NCBI GenBank assembly: GCA_013360915.1
Contig: JABWAT010000001.1
Location: 532,981 to 596,980 of the forward strand
Source of the DNA: Bacteroidota bacterium
GTDB taxonomy: Bacteria > Bacteroidota > JABWAT01
Reading direction: 5' to 3'
Length of the DNA stretch: 64,000 nucleotides
This document shows, one piece after another, positions 8,652 through 18,401 of the stretch. Within the stretch, counting starts at the first letter, position 1, and each line of letters opens with the position of its first letter. A program made the position numbers and the translations under genes. A model generated the notes under the pieces. That model saw nothing but the letters and a program-made list of their open reading frames with translations, searched no databases and had not been told where the DNA came from.

Positions 8652-10164
8652 AGCGAATTACCATACCGGAGACATCGGATGTTTTAACCGGGAGATACTC
8701 TTTTGAGGAAGCCGGAGTGACCGATTGTTCCATGATCAATCCCTGAACCTTTGTTGCCTCAACACCATGTGTCATCCATGGTTGAAGGGTGCCTGGCCAT
8801 TCAAGAGAAAAACCCGACAGGTAAACACGGCTTGCATGTTTGATCAAAAGACCAGGTAAATCGGATTCAAATAACTGCATCTCTCCCATACAACCGCGCA
8901 AATCGATGTTTCCGCCTGCAGATGATGCAAGTTGACTGTCTTTCCAGCGGAATGAAACATTCTCGAATCGGATACGATCAAGCGGACTCTCCTCTGATCC
9001 AAAAAGTAACAGACCCGATTCACCTGTGCAGGTGACATCGCGGAAGGTGATATTCCTGATTTGTCCCAAACGGACAGACTCTTTTCCTCGGACTGCGGAA
9101 ACATGTATCGGCTCGCCATTTCCCCACCAGTCGCCGGTGAATAACCTCGTATCAATAACGGTATTGGTAACCACCACATTCTCAATGGATCCTTCATCCC
9201 TGAGAAAAATTCCGATACCCCGATTCGAATTGGTGATGGTCACATTAGAGATAAGTACATTGCGGATGGTATTCTGATCAAGAAATCCGATTCTGATACC
9301 ACTTGAACTGGACTGAAGAGTACAATTGGAAATGGTAATGTTTTCAGATATCCTTCTGATTCCAGAGAAGCCGGGAAGTTCAAAATGATGCGCATACCCG
9401 GTAATTGCTATGGCATCATCACCCGTTCGTATATCGCAGTCAGAAACCCGTATGTTGGAACAGGAAGTCAGATCGAGTCCATCACTGTTTGGCGTGAGCG
9501 GACTGGTATGAATCCGGATGCCCGCAATGGTTGCATCGTCACAATCGGCAAGGTGGAGGGTCCAGAATGGAGCCCTGTTTATGGATACATCACGGATGGT
9601 CAGCCGATTACATTCAGAAAAAATCACAAGTTGTCTGGGACGGTCCCTGGGTACCACGGGGCCGTCTCCAATTCCACTTTCAACCTTCCGGAAGCCCTCC
9701 TTTTGTCTGGTATGAATGGTGCCGCCCCATTCAATACTCTTTGCCCGGGTCCAGTCGAAAAAGGCCGCCTCATTGCCATCAATTTCACCCGTTCCGCTGA
9801 TGGTTACACCAACTGCCTTCCTCGTATAAAGTATTCCAAAATACGTTTTTCCGAATCCGGGTTGATCCACCCACTGATAGTCGTTCAGGTCTGGGCTCCC
9901 CCGAAGAACCGATCCGGCTTCAAGTACCAGATTGACATGACTTTTCAGATTCAGAGTCCCTGTCATAAAAACCCCGGTAGGAACTACAACCCGACCGCCG
10001 CCACCTGATGAACAACTGTCAATTGCTTTCTGAATAGCTTTGGTGTTGATGGTTGTTCCATCTGATTTTGCACCAAACCGGGTAATCAGAAAATCCTCTG
10101 CCATTGCAGAACCGAAAAAGCTGACAAAAAGGAAGGTGAAACCAAAACTGGAAAGACGATTCAT
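8650..10164 (-). CDS. GH28-like right-handed beta-helix glycosidase, secreted
   Basis: A 504-residue protein from the ATG at 10164, which gives the signal peptide MNRLSSFGFTFLFVSFFGSA. The open frame extends to 10383 but overlaps the upstream gene. Pectinase-type motifs FGAKSDGTTINTKAIQKAID and SPLTPNSDGLDL (Asp228) with RTGDDAIAI (Asp249-250) supply the three GH28 aspartates. The usual GHG histidine motif is replaced by SSSGIRIG, as in divergent GH28 members, so the substrate may not be polygalacturonan. Second gene of unit B, 16 nt after the esterase. Confidence 0.75.
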   Translation of the reverse strand: MNRLSSFGFTFLFVSFFGSAMAEDFLITRFGAKSDGTTINTKAIQKAIDSCSSGGGGRVVVPTGVFMTGTLNLKSHVNLVLEAGSVLRGSPDLNDYQWVDQPGFGKTYFGILYTRKAVGVTISGTGEIDGNEAAFFDWTRAKSIEWGGTIHTRQKEGFRKVESGIGDGPVVPRDRPRQLVIFSECNRLTIRDVSINRAPFWTLHLADCDDATIAGIRIHTSPLTPNSDGLDLTSCSNIRVSDCDIRTGDDAIAITGYAHHFELPGFSGIRRISENITISNCTLQSSSSGIRIGFLDQNTIRNVLISNVTITNSNRGIGIFLRDEGSIENVVVTNTVIDTRLFTGDWWGNGEPIHVSAVRGKESVRLGQIRNITFRDVTCTGESGLLLFGSEESPLDRIRFENVSFRWKDSQLASSAGGNIDLRGCMGEMQLFESDLPGLLIKHASRVYLSGFSLEWPGTLQPWMTHGVEATKVQGLIMEQSVTPASSKEYLPVKTSDVSGMVIR

Positions 10165-10180
10165 GGATCTGGTGCCGTAA

Positions 10181-11083
10181 TTATTTTGATGGGTTAATGG
10201 AATTCCATGCACGCGCCGCCTGAATTCCCATATCCAGATAGGCAGGCGAATCGTAATGGTAAGGATCGGAATAGCCATAGGAATCGGTCGTGGTAACGAG
10301 AACGGCATGCCGGTCCGATTCCACATACCGTTTCTGAGCCTCACGGACCACATCGCCCCACTTCCAGACCTTACCCGATTCATGCTGATGGGACTCTGAA
10401 ATGCGGATGATCACCACCGGAAGGTCATCGGTACGAAGCGATGCACGAAACAGATCCATCATCCGCTTCAGATGAGTCTGGTATCGGTTGGCTATCTCTT
10501 CTGTAAAGGCGGCATCACTTTCACCCTGCATCCAGATAATGCCGGCGGGAATCAGTGTATCCGGTTCCCCGTCTCCATTGATATCAGCTACCGAAAGTCC
10601 ATTCCGTAAGGTTGCAAGAAAATGATCGTACTGATTGTTGCCATTTCCCTGGCGGTAATCGGGATCCCAGCATCCCCAGGTGGAGGCTGCATTGGTATCG
10701 AGTGAACTTCCCCCTTTCGGATATTTGATCAGGGCCATTTTCTGGCCGGGAAGCAACCTGTTTAATTCGCGACCGAAAGTGAGCTCCATCCCAAACTTAT
10801 CCGAGTACTGATGACTTCCGTTCCAGCCATAACCCGAACCATGGCCAGGCTGAAGTTGCACCCATTTTCCTGTTCCATTCACTGGCGCCTGATCATTTTG
10901 CATGGTCGATTGAAAAATCCAGACATCCGATAGCGTTTTTTTCAGGGAATCGGGCAAGTCAGCCACCTTTCCGAACCCTTCCATGTTGGACTGACCTCCC
11001 AGGTAAAAGAGTTTCCATTTTTCAGCGTGGCCTTCAGACATGAGGAAAATCGACAGGAGAACTGTCAGTAGTGTGTATTTCAT
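10181..11083 (-). CDS. SASA-domain carbohydrate acetylesterase (CE6-like)
   Basis: A 300-residue exported esterase (signal MKYTLLTVLLSIFLMSEGHA). YLGGQSNMEGFG holds the nucleophile Ser32, WMQGESDA is the conserved block, and DPYHYDSPAYLDMG holds the Asp/His pair. These are features of the sialate O-acetylesterase/CE6 superfamily. In this context it probably removes acetyl groups from hemicellulose so that mannanases can act. The start at 11083 is chosen for the signal peptide. An upstream ATG at 11125 would add 14 polar residues and has no ribosome site. Unit B leader gene. Confidence 0.82.
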   Translation of the reverse strand: MKYTLLTVLLSIFLMSEGHAEKWKLFYLGGQSNMEGFGKVADLPDSLKKTLSDVWIFQSTMQNDQAPVNGTGKWVQLQPGHGSGYGWNGSHQYSDKFGMELTFGRELNRLLPGQKMALIKYPKGGSSLDTNAASTWGCWDPDYRQGNGNNQYDHFLATLRNGLSVADINGDGEPDTLIPAGIIWMQGESDAAFTEEIANRYQTHLKRMMDLFRASLRTDDLPVVIIRISESHQHESGKVWKWGDVVREAQKRYVESDRHAVLVTTTDSYGYSDPYHYDSPAYLDMGIQAARAWNSINPSK

Positions 11084-11177
11084 GGGTTTAACCTGATTAT
11101 TGGTTGAAATCGCCTTGACGTTCATGCAGCGTAATCGTTTTTGGAAGAACCTTCCGGATTGAATCAGCCAATCAGGA

Positions 11178-11196
11178 CTGTATCATTTTGATAGGC
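11178..11196. promoter_or_regulatory. Operator-like palindrome upstream of esterase unit
   Basis: TATCA-TTT-TGATA perfect core (11181-11193) with partly conserved flanks, centred about 104 bp upstream of the esterase ATG and in the gap after the clan GH-A gene. A shorter match than the other copies. Confidence 0.6.
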
Positions 11197-11303
11197 CCTT
11201 TTGTGCGTTTTCGCCTATCCGGATTCTGGTTACCAACAAGAAAAAGTACGGGGCCTCTGGTTGTTTTCCTATTCGGAAAAAGGAAGAAAACTGCCCATTC
11301 CTC

Positions 11304-13358
11304 CTATTTACCCGGTTGCCCCGAACTCTGCAACGTGCAGTATGAAAGAGCCGGAATACTAAATTCTGCCTTTCCATTGCGGATGATGACTGGTTTTGAT
11401 GGTTCCATTCCTTTTTCAGCAGTGGTGACAAAGACTTGTAAAGAAGTCACTTCAGCCGGAAGTCCTGCCAGTTGGATGGGTCGTTCGGGTCCGCTGTTAA
11501 CCAGATGAATGGTCCATATCTGTTTTGAAAGACTTGCATTGGCAGCAACGGTTACGGTTGAATCGGAAGATTCTGCGGGAATCCAAAAGGACCCCGCCGG
11601 GGAAGAGCCCAATTGGCGGAGATTCCAGAACCGTTGTGTGGGGCGAAGAGGTCCGTGATCGTTATACAAGCCGTTCCCGGTAAGAACCGAATAATCCGAG
11701 GTCAACTGCCAGGGCATCAGGGTCTGGGGTTGGGCGATATTCCCTGTCCGGATGTACATATCAATTTCATCCAGCTGAAACCAGGGCTCCAGAAAAACCA
11801 TCGGATACCGGTGTGCAGCTGAATTGGTTCCACCTTCTGTAAGCATCAGGGGCAGATTAACCAACTTTGCAACGGCGACCCATTTCTTTAAATCATCATT
11901 CGTATTGCCATGATAGGAATGAAAGGCAATGGCACCGGCAAAGCGGTGCAGGTCGGGATCCTTTTTAACCGAATCCAGTAAGGACAGTGCATAATCGGTA
12001 CAAGCACCGGTATCAGCCAGCAACATTTTGGTTGGAAGACCAACCGAGGCGAAGTGAAGACCGATTGAACGGTATAAAACCTCGTGGTCTTTGGCTGTGT
12101 GTCTGACATCAACACCATAATCGGGTTCATTGAATGAAAACAACCGGGCCTCGACTCCATACGTTCTCTTCAGCCAGAAAAGGTAGGATGAGATCGATTC
12201 CTGAATTTTATCCAGTTTATTGGTATCCAGAAAGTACCCCTTTGGGGCGGGACGGTTTCTGTCAATGGCCCATTCCGGTGCCCACCAGACCGACACAATG
12301 ACCGGAATTCCCCGGGCGGCCAGTTTTTTTGCCAATTCCTGCTGCTTGTAAAAATTGGCACTTAGTGATCCTGATTCGGCTTTTTGAACCGGGTTTGTGT
12401 TTTCCCCGGGTTGCCATTCATTCCAGGAGAAGTTAATCCGCCCCCAGGTCACCCGTAAACTATCCAGCAGATAATCGATCACTGCAGGGTCTTTATCAGG
12501 AAATTGCCACCGGTAATTTCCACTGATTCCATCGAAAGATCTTCCGGGTAATTCTGGATTCAGCCGGATGGATACGGGTCCCGGCTTATTGGTACTTGTG
12601 CATTCGATCTGCACAGACAGGGAATCTGAAAATCCTGGGGTCAATGATCCATTTCTGATTTCAATATAAAGCTGATAGTCAGCTGTTTTTTGCAATGAGC
12701 TTGTTATTGCAAACTGCTGAGTGGGCCACGGATCATTCACATGATGCGGCGTGCTGATAAATTGTTTTTTCAGAATAACCGTTCTGGCCTTATCAATGTT
12801 AATTTTCCAGGTTCTCGTTTTAGTGGTGATAAGCACCTGATCGGCCACCCGTGAATCAATTGCCTGATTTCCAGCTTTGTTTTTTTCGGAAAGAAACAAA
12901 CTGCTGGCTTTTTTCCCGTTGCTCAGAAATTGAATTTCTCCCGACTGTAACACCTGGTACGGAAACTCGATGCAGTAATACAACCCGCTGCCCTCAGCGG
13001 AGGATTCTGCGGATACTTTAAATGTCTGACTGGCAAGCCCACGACCTTCATCTACCATGATGGTGGAAAAGGAAACCGGAAGGTTGAGAAGTTTGTGAGA
13101 TACTTCCCGTTTGTTCTGAAATACGTTGTATGTCTGGTTGCCTTCCCAATTGTACTTTTCCGTTGAAGTGTATCCGGTCCAATTGCTGTTGATAAAACGC
13201 AGAGAAGTTTCAAATGGAATCAACTCACCGTCTATCCGGATTCCCTTCATATTTCCCCAGGGACGCCATTCCGGTTGCCCTGCAATCGGTGAATTGAATA
13301 TCAGTACGGATGCGACTAGCAGGAAAAATCCTGACTGGGATTTACGGAACATTTTCAT
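11304..13358 (-). CDS. Clan GH-A glycoside hydrolase (GH30-like), family uncertain
   Basis: A 684-residue secreted protein. The start at 13358 has AAAGGA just upstream. The first ~290 residues are beta-rich and unrecognised. The barrel begins at RSFDGISGNYRWQF, with acid/base Glu in LFSFNEPDYGV and nucleophile in LMLTEGGTNSAA. A C-terminal beta-domain resembles that of GH30 enzymes. Arrangement and the NEP/TEGG motifs fit GH30 or GH39, but key family blocks are not exact. It is the last gene of unit A. A mannan side-chain or backbone activity is inference from context. Confidence 0.7.
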   Translation of the reverse strand: MKMFRKSQSGFFLLVASVLIFNSPIAGQPEWRPWGNMKGIRIDGELIPFETSLRFINSNWTGYTSTEKYNWEGNQTYNVFQNKREVSHKLLNLPVSFSTIMVDEGRGLASQTFKVSAESSAEGSGLYYCIEFPYQVLQSGEIQFLSNGKKASSLFLSEKNKAGNQAIDSRVADQVLITTKTRTWKINIDKARTVILKKQFISTPHHVNDPWPTQQFAITSSLQKTADYQLYIEIRNGSLTPGFSDSLSVQIECTSTNKPGPVSIRLNPELPGRSFDGISGNYRWQFPDKDPAVIDYLLDSLRVTWGRINFSWNEWQPGENTNPVQKAESGSLSANFYKQQELAKKLAARGIPVIVSVWWAPEWAIDRNRPAPKGYFLDTNKLDKIQESISSYLFWLKRTYGVEARLFSFNEPDYGVDVRHTAKDHEVLYRSIGLHFASVGLPTKMLLADTGACTDYALSLLDSVKKDPDLHRFAGAIAFHSYHGNTNDDLKKWVAVAKLVNLPLMLTEGGTNSAAHRYPMVFLEPWFQLDEIDMYIRTGNIAQPQTLMPWQLTSDYSVLTGNGLYNDHGPLRPTQRFWNLRQLGSSPAGSFWIPAESSDSTVTVAANASLSKQIWTIHLVNSGPERPIQLAGLPAEVTSLQVFVTTAEKGMEPSKPVIIRNGKAEFSIPALSYCTLQSSGQPGK

Positions 13359-13390
13359 TTTTCCTTTTACATTCAAAAACGTCACTGGTA

Positions 13391-15355
13391 TCAGCGGAGA
13401 AGAAAAAAGCGACCACCGGATGTTTGATCCCGGAATGTCATTTGCCACAAATAAATCCCGGTTGAAAAAGTCGTTGCCTTCACCGGAAAAAAGGATTCCC
13501 CGGCCGGAAGGAAGTAATCGGATTGATGAACGGTTTGTCCAATCAGATTAACAATCTGAAAGGAAACCATTCCTGCTTCCGGTAAAAAAACAGGAATGGT
13601 CGTTTCGGGATTAAACGGATTCGGGTAAGCATGTCCCGTACGGAACCGGTTGGGTACACCGGGATCGTGGTCATCAATACCGGTCTGGGTACCTTCCGGG
13701 ACCGGTACCACATCAGGATCGGCTTGTCCGGAGGCTTCGATTTCACGGATTCCGTATCCGGTGCCATTCCGTGAAATTCCCCAGACTCTGACATAGCGCC
13801 CACCTCCCAATAACTGGTTGACCGAATCGGTGCGTTCACCTGCTGGCTGATCGGTAAAGGTGCGTACCGTGGTCCATTTCACTGCATCATTGGACATATC
13901 GATCCGGTATGATTTTGCAGAGCCGGCAGACCAATAAATCCGGACCGAGGTGATCCGGTGAGGAGTACCCAGGTCAACGGCCAGCCACTGTGGATCGCGG
14001 TCGGCACTGAGCCATCGTGTGGAAAGCAATCCGTCGGTTGCCAGATTTGCATGAGAGCCGGTCAGAATATCCACCGAAGAAGCGCGGGCCGTTTTATTCA
14101 GAAAAAGGGAGGGTGTGCGGATGAGGACTTCATGCGTCACATCATGTGTTTCAAGACTATCGGTGGTGACCGATAAGGTGAACGAATGGGACCCAAGAGG
14201 CAATTCGATTGCAATGCTGTCGGTTTCGGAAAGCAAATCACCATTCAGACGCCATTCATAGTGGGTGATTTTCCCTCGATTGGTGAAGCTTGACGACCCT
14301 TTCAGTTTTACCAGTTCCTTTCCATCCCCATCGAAATCGAACAGAAGTTTACTTCCGGTCACAACAGCCTGCGGACCGAAGGACATGCGGTCGAGGGTGA
14401 TGACCCTGGGATCGTTATAAACCTGATTCAGCCAGTCACGTGAATTTTTTCCATCCTTATGCTGATCGGTATCGAGTACCATGTACGCCCAGGTGAGAAA
14501 ATACAGCCAGCCCTGGGTGGTTAAAATATCCGGATTGGTCAGTGTTCCATCCTCACCGATTCCAAACAATTTCCCCTTGCCACCAAATAATTGGTTGTAC
14601 TGTTTCCAGCTGCCATTGGTCCCATAATCAGGATAGTCCCAGACAATCAGGTCAACGGTTGAATCGCCCGGATACCAGTTGGGCTTGGTCGTCCCGTAAC
14701 TGGTCCAGACCCAGATCAGATTGTTCAGTTTGTGGTAATGGGTATGCCGGTCGTATATCAGATTCCAGAGTTTTTTACAGGACTCTCCGCCAGACATTCC
14801 CCACCAGAACCAGGCTCCTTCGGCTTCATGCAGAGGCCGCCAGAGAATGGCGATGCCCGCATCCTGCATTTTCTTCATTTCCACTGCCACCCGGTCAATA
14901 TCCCGGATGATGGCCTTGTAATTGGCGCTGCCGGTATCTGCCAGTGCAGCGGTCAGGTCAAAATTTTTATAATAAAAATCCCCTTTCCCATCCGGCGAAT
15001 TCCAATGCCATTGAAACTGGGCAATGCCACCTTTTTCCTTGACCCATTTAATGGCCTTGGCTGCATCGTTGTTTCCGCCCTGCCCGGGTGAAAGGCCGTT
15101 AAAATCATATCCCATCATGGCTGGTTCTTTTCCACCGGTGTTATCCCTGATGTACTGCAGATACCCTTCATCCATCTGCCCGGCAATTATTTTATGACCA
15201 TAAACCATATCGAGGAATTTTTTAAGGTCCTTCGCAGCCGGTGTAGCGTTGGGATTCACCAAAGGCTGAGAATGAAGTCCGGAGGATAGAAGCACTCCGC
15301 CCAACAGTAAAATGGTTTTAAAAAATGGTTTCATACCCGACCGTTTCCTTTTCAT
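13391..15355 (-). CDS. GH26 beta-mannanase with F5/8C module and type IX tail
   Basis: A 654-residue modular secreted enzyme. Signal peptide; GH26 domain at ~35-335 with acid/base Glu177 in WRPLHEAEGAWFWWG and nucleophile Glu268 in FGIGEDG; an Ig/PKD-like segment at ~345-420; a discoidin (F5/8 type C) carbohydrate-binding module at ~425-548; and a C-terminal sorting domain from AYPNPFNPETTIPV to the end. The tail predicts export by the type IX system to the cell surface. The ATG directly follows the TAA of the upstream GH2 gene. A second possible ATG lies at 15334. Confidence 0.92.
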   Translation of the reverse strand: MKRKRSGMKPFFKTILLLGGVLLSSGLHSQPLVNPNATPAAKDLKKFLDMVYGHKIIAGQMDEGYLQYIRDNTGGKEPAMMGYDFNGLSPGQGGNNDAAKAIKWVKEKGGIAQFQWHWNSPDGKGDFYYKNFDLTAALADTGSANYKAIIRDIDRVAVEMKKMQDAGIAILWRPLHEAEGAWFWWGMSGGESCKKLWNLIYDRHTHYHKLNNLIWVWTSYGTTKPNWYPGDSTVDLIVWDYPDYGTNGSWKQYNQLFGGKGKLFGIGEDGTLTNPDILTTQGWLYFLTWAYMVLDTDQHKDGKNSRDWLNQVYNDPRVITLDRMSFGPQAVVTGSKLLFDFDGDGKELVKLKGSSSFTNRGKITHYEWRLNGDLLSETDSIAIELPLGSHSFTLSVTTDSLETHDVTHEVLIRTPSLFLNKTARASSVDILTGSHANLATDGLLSTRWLSADRDPQWLAVDLGTPHRITSVRIYWSAGSAKSYRIDMSNDAVKWTTVRTFTDQPAGERTDSVNQLLGGGRYVRVWGISRNGTGYGIREIEASGQADPDVVPVPEGTQTGIDDHDPGVPNRFRTGHAYPNPFNPETTIPVFLPEAGMVSFQIVNLIGQTVHQSDYFLPAGESFFPVKATTFSTGIYLWQMTFRDQTSGGRFFLLR

Positions 15356-18322
15356 TTATTGATACCAGACCCGGTTTGTACCCACCATGGTCAGCCGGAT
15401 TCTGGCATCGGCGGTCTGGTCTGCGTGATAGATCCTTGCCGTTACTGTTTTTCTTTCACCCGGAAGTAAGCACAGGTAATTATCAGACCAGAAAACAGGA
15501 GTGAATTCAACATCACTTTCTGCACTGACCACCTGAAGGCGAGCCATAAATGCAACGGTTTTTCCCGTATTGGTGAGTGTCACCTGATAATGGTTTTCAT
15601 CGGCTGTCCGGGTCTTCGCTACGTTCATCGAGATGGTTGGTTCAGGCAGGACAGCCAGGAACCTGAAATCATTTTTGGGATCGAGCCAGTAAAAATTCTG
15701 AGCAAGTACCAATTTGTTCTCTCCGGTACCGGTGAGTTTCAACCAGGTTATCTCCTGCTGTTCCGGAATGGTGATTCCGGTAAGGGTCACACCATTCGAA
15801 TTCACCCGAACCGACACCTGTTTGTTCCATACTGGTTTTGCATCCTTAGTATAACCGGTGGCCGTAATCTCAACCGGATTGGCTGGTGACCCGGAACCAT
15901 TCAGCCAGGAGACAGAACGGTCATCTCTGTTTAACTGGATATGCTGCATACCCGCTGCAAGCCGGGTTGCATAAAATCCGGCATGAGCATGCAGATACCA
16001 GTCATAAATCTGCCAGGCAAGACTTGGCCAGCTCGAATTGGATTTCCACAGAAGAATCCCGCTCGAGTTCGACCACAACTGCCGGTTGATGGATTCAATC
16101 GACGCCCTGTAAACATCATAGTTGATGATCTGAGCCTTGCGGATGTAATCGGCAAACCCGGCTTCGGCGTTCGAGGTGTCTGGCGAACCGTAATAGTGTC
16201 TTAACTGGTTATCATATGCGGTGAATTTTCGCGTATCCTCACCCGGCCAGTCATTGGCATCATGGAAAGCCCAGGTACCATCCAGCGGAAATCTGCCCGG
16301 TAACCAGTTCTGTCCCCTTTCCGGCATGAAACGTCTGACCTGCTCCACTTCAGGGAGTCCACTGGGACCAATTTCACTTGAAAAACCGTTCAGTTTCGGG
16401 TGGATAAAATACTGCCAGGGTTCCATGGTGTGATACGGTCCGCCACCATGCAATCCATCCCCATCGGATTGTTTCAGATAAAAACGGCCAGAACGGGAAT
16501 CTTCCTGTTTCAGAATCGTATTCACTATCAGGTCCTCTCTCGGATTCGGACCTTCATTTCCACCGCACCACATGATCAGTGAAGGGTGGTTGCGGTATTT
16601 TCTCACTATGCCGGTTGTGGCTGTTTTAAATAACGACTCGTCGGGTTGGTACCCGGGTGTGTTTTTAAACGTTCCCCAGAAGTCATTCAGAAAATCCTGC
16701 CAGAGCAGAATTCCCATTTCATCCGCTGCCTGATAAAATGGTTTCGGCGCCACGCCGGTGGGTCCCCATACACGAAGAATATTCAGATTGGCATGTTTCG
16801 TTAGTTCAATTTCATGACGGTATCGGGAGGCCGTCCAGTTGAGCATCATATCAATGACCCAATTGCCACCTTTCAGATAAATATCCCGTCCATTGATCCT
16901 GAAAACCCGTTCCTTCCTTCCGATAAAGGTTTCCACCTGCCGGAATCCATACCGATGAGAAACAGTGGCCTGATCACCTGTTGTGGTCCGTGCATCCAGA
17001 CTGACATGATAAAGGGGTTGTCCTCCATATCCGGCAGGCCACCAAAGCCTGATTCCCTTCAGTTTCAGCGAGGGAAAGTCAGAGGGAAAAAATTCAACTG
17101 TTTTGCTTTCTCCCGGGCTGACAGAATAGGGTGCAGAAACCATCAGTGCGAGCCCCGGTCCTGTTACAGTCAGATTCACATTTCCGGCAAGAGCGGTTTT
17201 CCCGGCATTAACCAGACGGGCCGATACCATCAGATCAGCGCGGTTGGTATCCGGAAGAAATAGCCGGGAGGTCACGTACAAATCTTCCAGCAGCAGATCA
17301 TCGCTGCTGTCAATCCATACATCCTCAGTGATACCCATGTCACGGTCACGAACCGGCGGTTGCCAATCCCACCCCAAAACATCCCATTTGGTATAATTCT
17401 TACTGATCATCCCATCTGCCATGTTGGTTCCGGGATCGGCCAGCGGAGTAACCGGATCAGGAGCCGGTTTACCCGGTTGGTCGGGAGGCCAGATCATGAT
17501 GGCCATCCTGTTTTTTTCACCCGGTTTCAGCAAAGCAGTCACCTCAATCCGGAATGTTCTTTCCATTCCAATGAGCTCTTCAGGACCCGCGATTTGTGTA
17601 CCGTTGAGCCAGATTCCGGCTTTATAATTGATTTCTCCCAGGTTCAGCCAGAAGCGTTTTCCGGGCTGTCCGCCAGACCAGTCAAACGAGGTCACATACC
17701 AGTAAGGCCGGTTCCATGGATTTTTTCCCGGCAGGTGACTGTATTTCAGTAAGCCGTTTTCCCGGTTATAATCATCATTCATATCGGGAATCAGCATATT
17801 GTTCATCCCAATAACCGGATTCGGATACACACCGTTTCGAACATAAGCCGTCAGGACCGTTGCCGGAAGGGTGGTTGGCTGCCATTCTTTCCCGGTGAAG
17901 TCAGTGGTCGTGAGTTCCATACCGGAAACGGATATTTCAGAAACCGGTGCAACCCGCCAGTTGTACCGAAGCAAGGTGGCAGTGGAAGGGACCTCAGAGA
18001 GCGGCAGGTCATCCACTGTAAAGGTGAAAGTCTCTGACTGGATGCGTTTGTCTCCGGTAACGGCCACCACTTTCCACCGGTGTGTGCCAAATGACAACGC
18101 AAAGGGCACCGTGGAATGATCGGCAGAAGGCAATGCTGCCATTAACCGGTCATTGATAAAAACCTCGTAACGGTCACAGGAAACCGGTGTCCAACTCAGA
18201 ATCGGCATGTTGGTTGACAACACTTTTCCATTCGATGGAGTCACCAGTTTGGGATGGGTAACGGCCGGTAACTGAGTCGTTACCAGTAGGGCTGTAAGCA
18301 GGATTAAAAACCGTCTGGTCAT
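15356..18322 (-). CDS. GH2 enzyme of the endo-beta-mannosidase/exo-glucosaminidase type
   Basis: A 988-residue secreted GH2 protein. After the signal peptide comes a fibronectin-like domain (about 24-105), then sugar-binding, Ig-like and barrel domains. Acid/base Glu590 in MWCGGNEGPNP and nucleophile Glu650 in FSSEIGPSG. The block WPSLAWQIYDWYLHAHAGFY is characteristic of plant endo-beta-mannosidases and bacterial CsxA exo-glucosaminidases, not of ordinary beta-mannosidases. The true substrate is unknown. It is the upstream neighbour of the type IX GH26 gene with zero spacing. Confidence 0.85.
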   Translation of the reverse strand: MTRRFLILLTALLVTTQLPAVTHPKLVTPSNGKVLSTNMPILSWTPVSCDRYEVFINDRLMAALPSADHSTVPFALSFGTHRWKVVAVTGDKRIQSETFTFTVDDLPLSEVPSTATLLRYNWRVAPVSEISVSGMELTTTDFTGKEWQPTTLPATVLTAYVRNGVYPNPVIGMNNMLIPDMNDDYNRENGLLKYSHLPGKNPWNRPYWYVTSFDWSGGQPGKRFWLNLGEINYKAGIWLNGTQIAGPEELIGMERTFRIEVTALLKPGEKNRMAIMIWPPDQPGKPAPDPVTPLADPGTNMADGMISKNYTKWDVLGWDWQPPVRDRDMGITEDVWIDSSDDLLLEDLYVTSRLFLPDTNRADLMVSARLVNAGKTALAGNVNLTVTGPGLALMVSAPYSVSPGESKTVEFFPSDFPSLKLKGIRLWWPAGYGGQPLYHVSLDARTTTGDQATVSHRYGFRQVETFIGRKERVFRINGRDIYLKGGNWVIDMMLNWTASRYRHEIELTKHANLNILRVWGPTGVAPKPFYQAADEMGILLWQDFLNDFWGTFKNTPGYQPDESLFKTATTGIVRKYRNHPSLIMWCGGNEGPNPREDLIVNTILKQEDSRSGRFYLKQSDGDGLHGGGPYHTMEPWQYFIHPKLNGFSSEIGPSGLPEVEQVRRFMPERGQNWLPGRFPLDGTWAFHDANDWPGEDTRKFTAYDNQLRHYYGSPDTSNAEAGFADYIRKAQIINYDVYRASIESINRQLWSNSSGILLWKSNSSWPSLAWQIYDWYLHAHAGFYATRLAAGMQHIQLNRDDRSVSWLNGSGSPANPVEITATGYTKDAKPVWNKQVSVRVNSNGVTLTGITIPEQQEITWLKLTGTGENKLVLAQNFYWLDPKNDFRFLAVLPEPTISMNVAKTRTADENHYQVTLTNTGKTVAFMARLQVVSAESDVEFTPVFWSDNYLCLLPGERKTVTARIYHADQTADARIRLTMVGTNRVWYQ

Positions 18323-18401
18323 AACTTACCCTGTCTGTTTTCTGATTTGGTTGTGTTCAATTCCGGAAATTGATCGGATTACTGTGTTTTAGAATGAAAC
18401 G

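Noticed and set aside
10165-10383. 73-residue N-terminal extension of the GH28-like frame
   Set aside because: It runs into the upstream esterase gene and would bury the signal peptide; the ATG at 10164 is better.
12170-12361. Possible frameshifts in the clan GH-A gene
   Set aside because: The reading frame is intact from 13358 to 11304 and alternative-frame ORFs inside are short shadows.
18358-18374. TCAATT-N5-AATTGA dyad upstream of the GH2 gene at 15356
   Set aside because: Does not match the locus operator, occurs once and sits within a continuous operon; may be chance.
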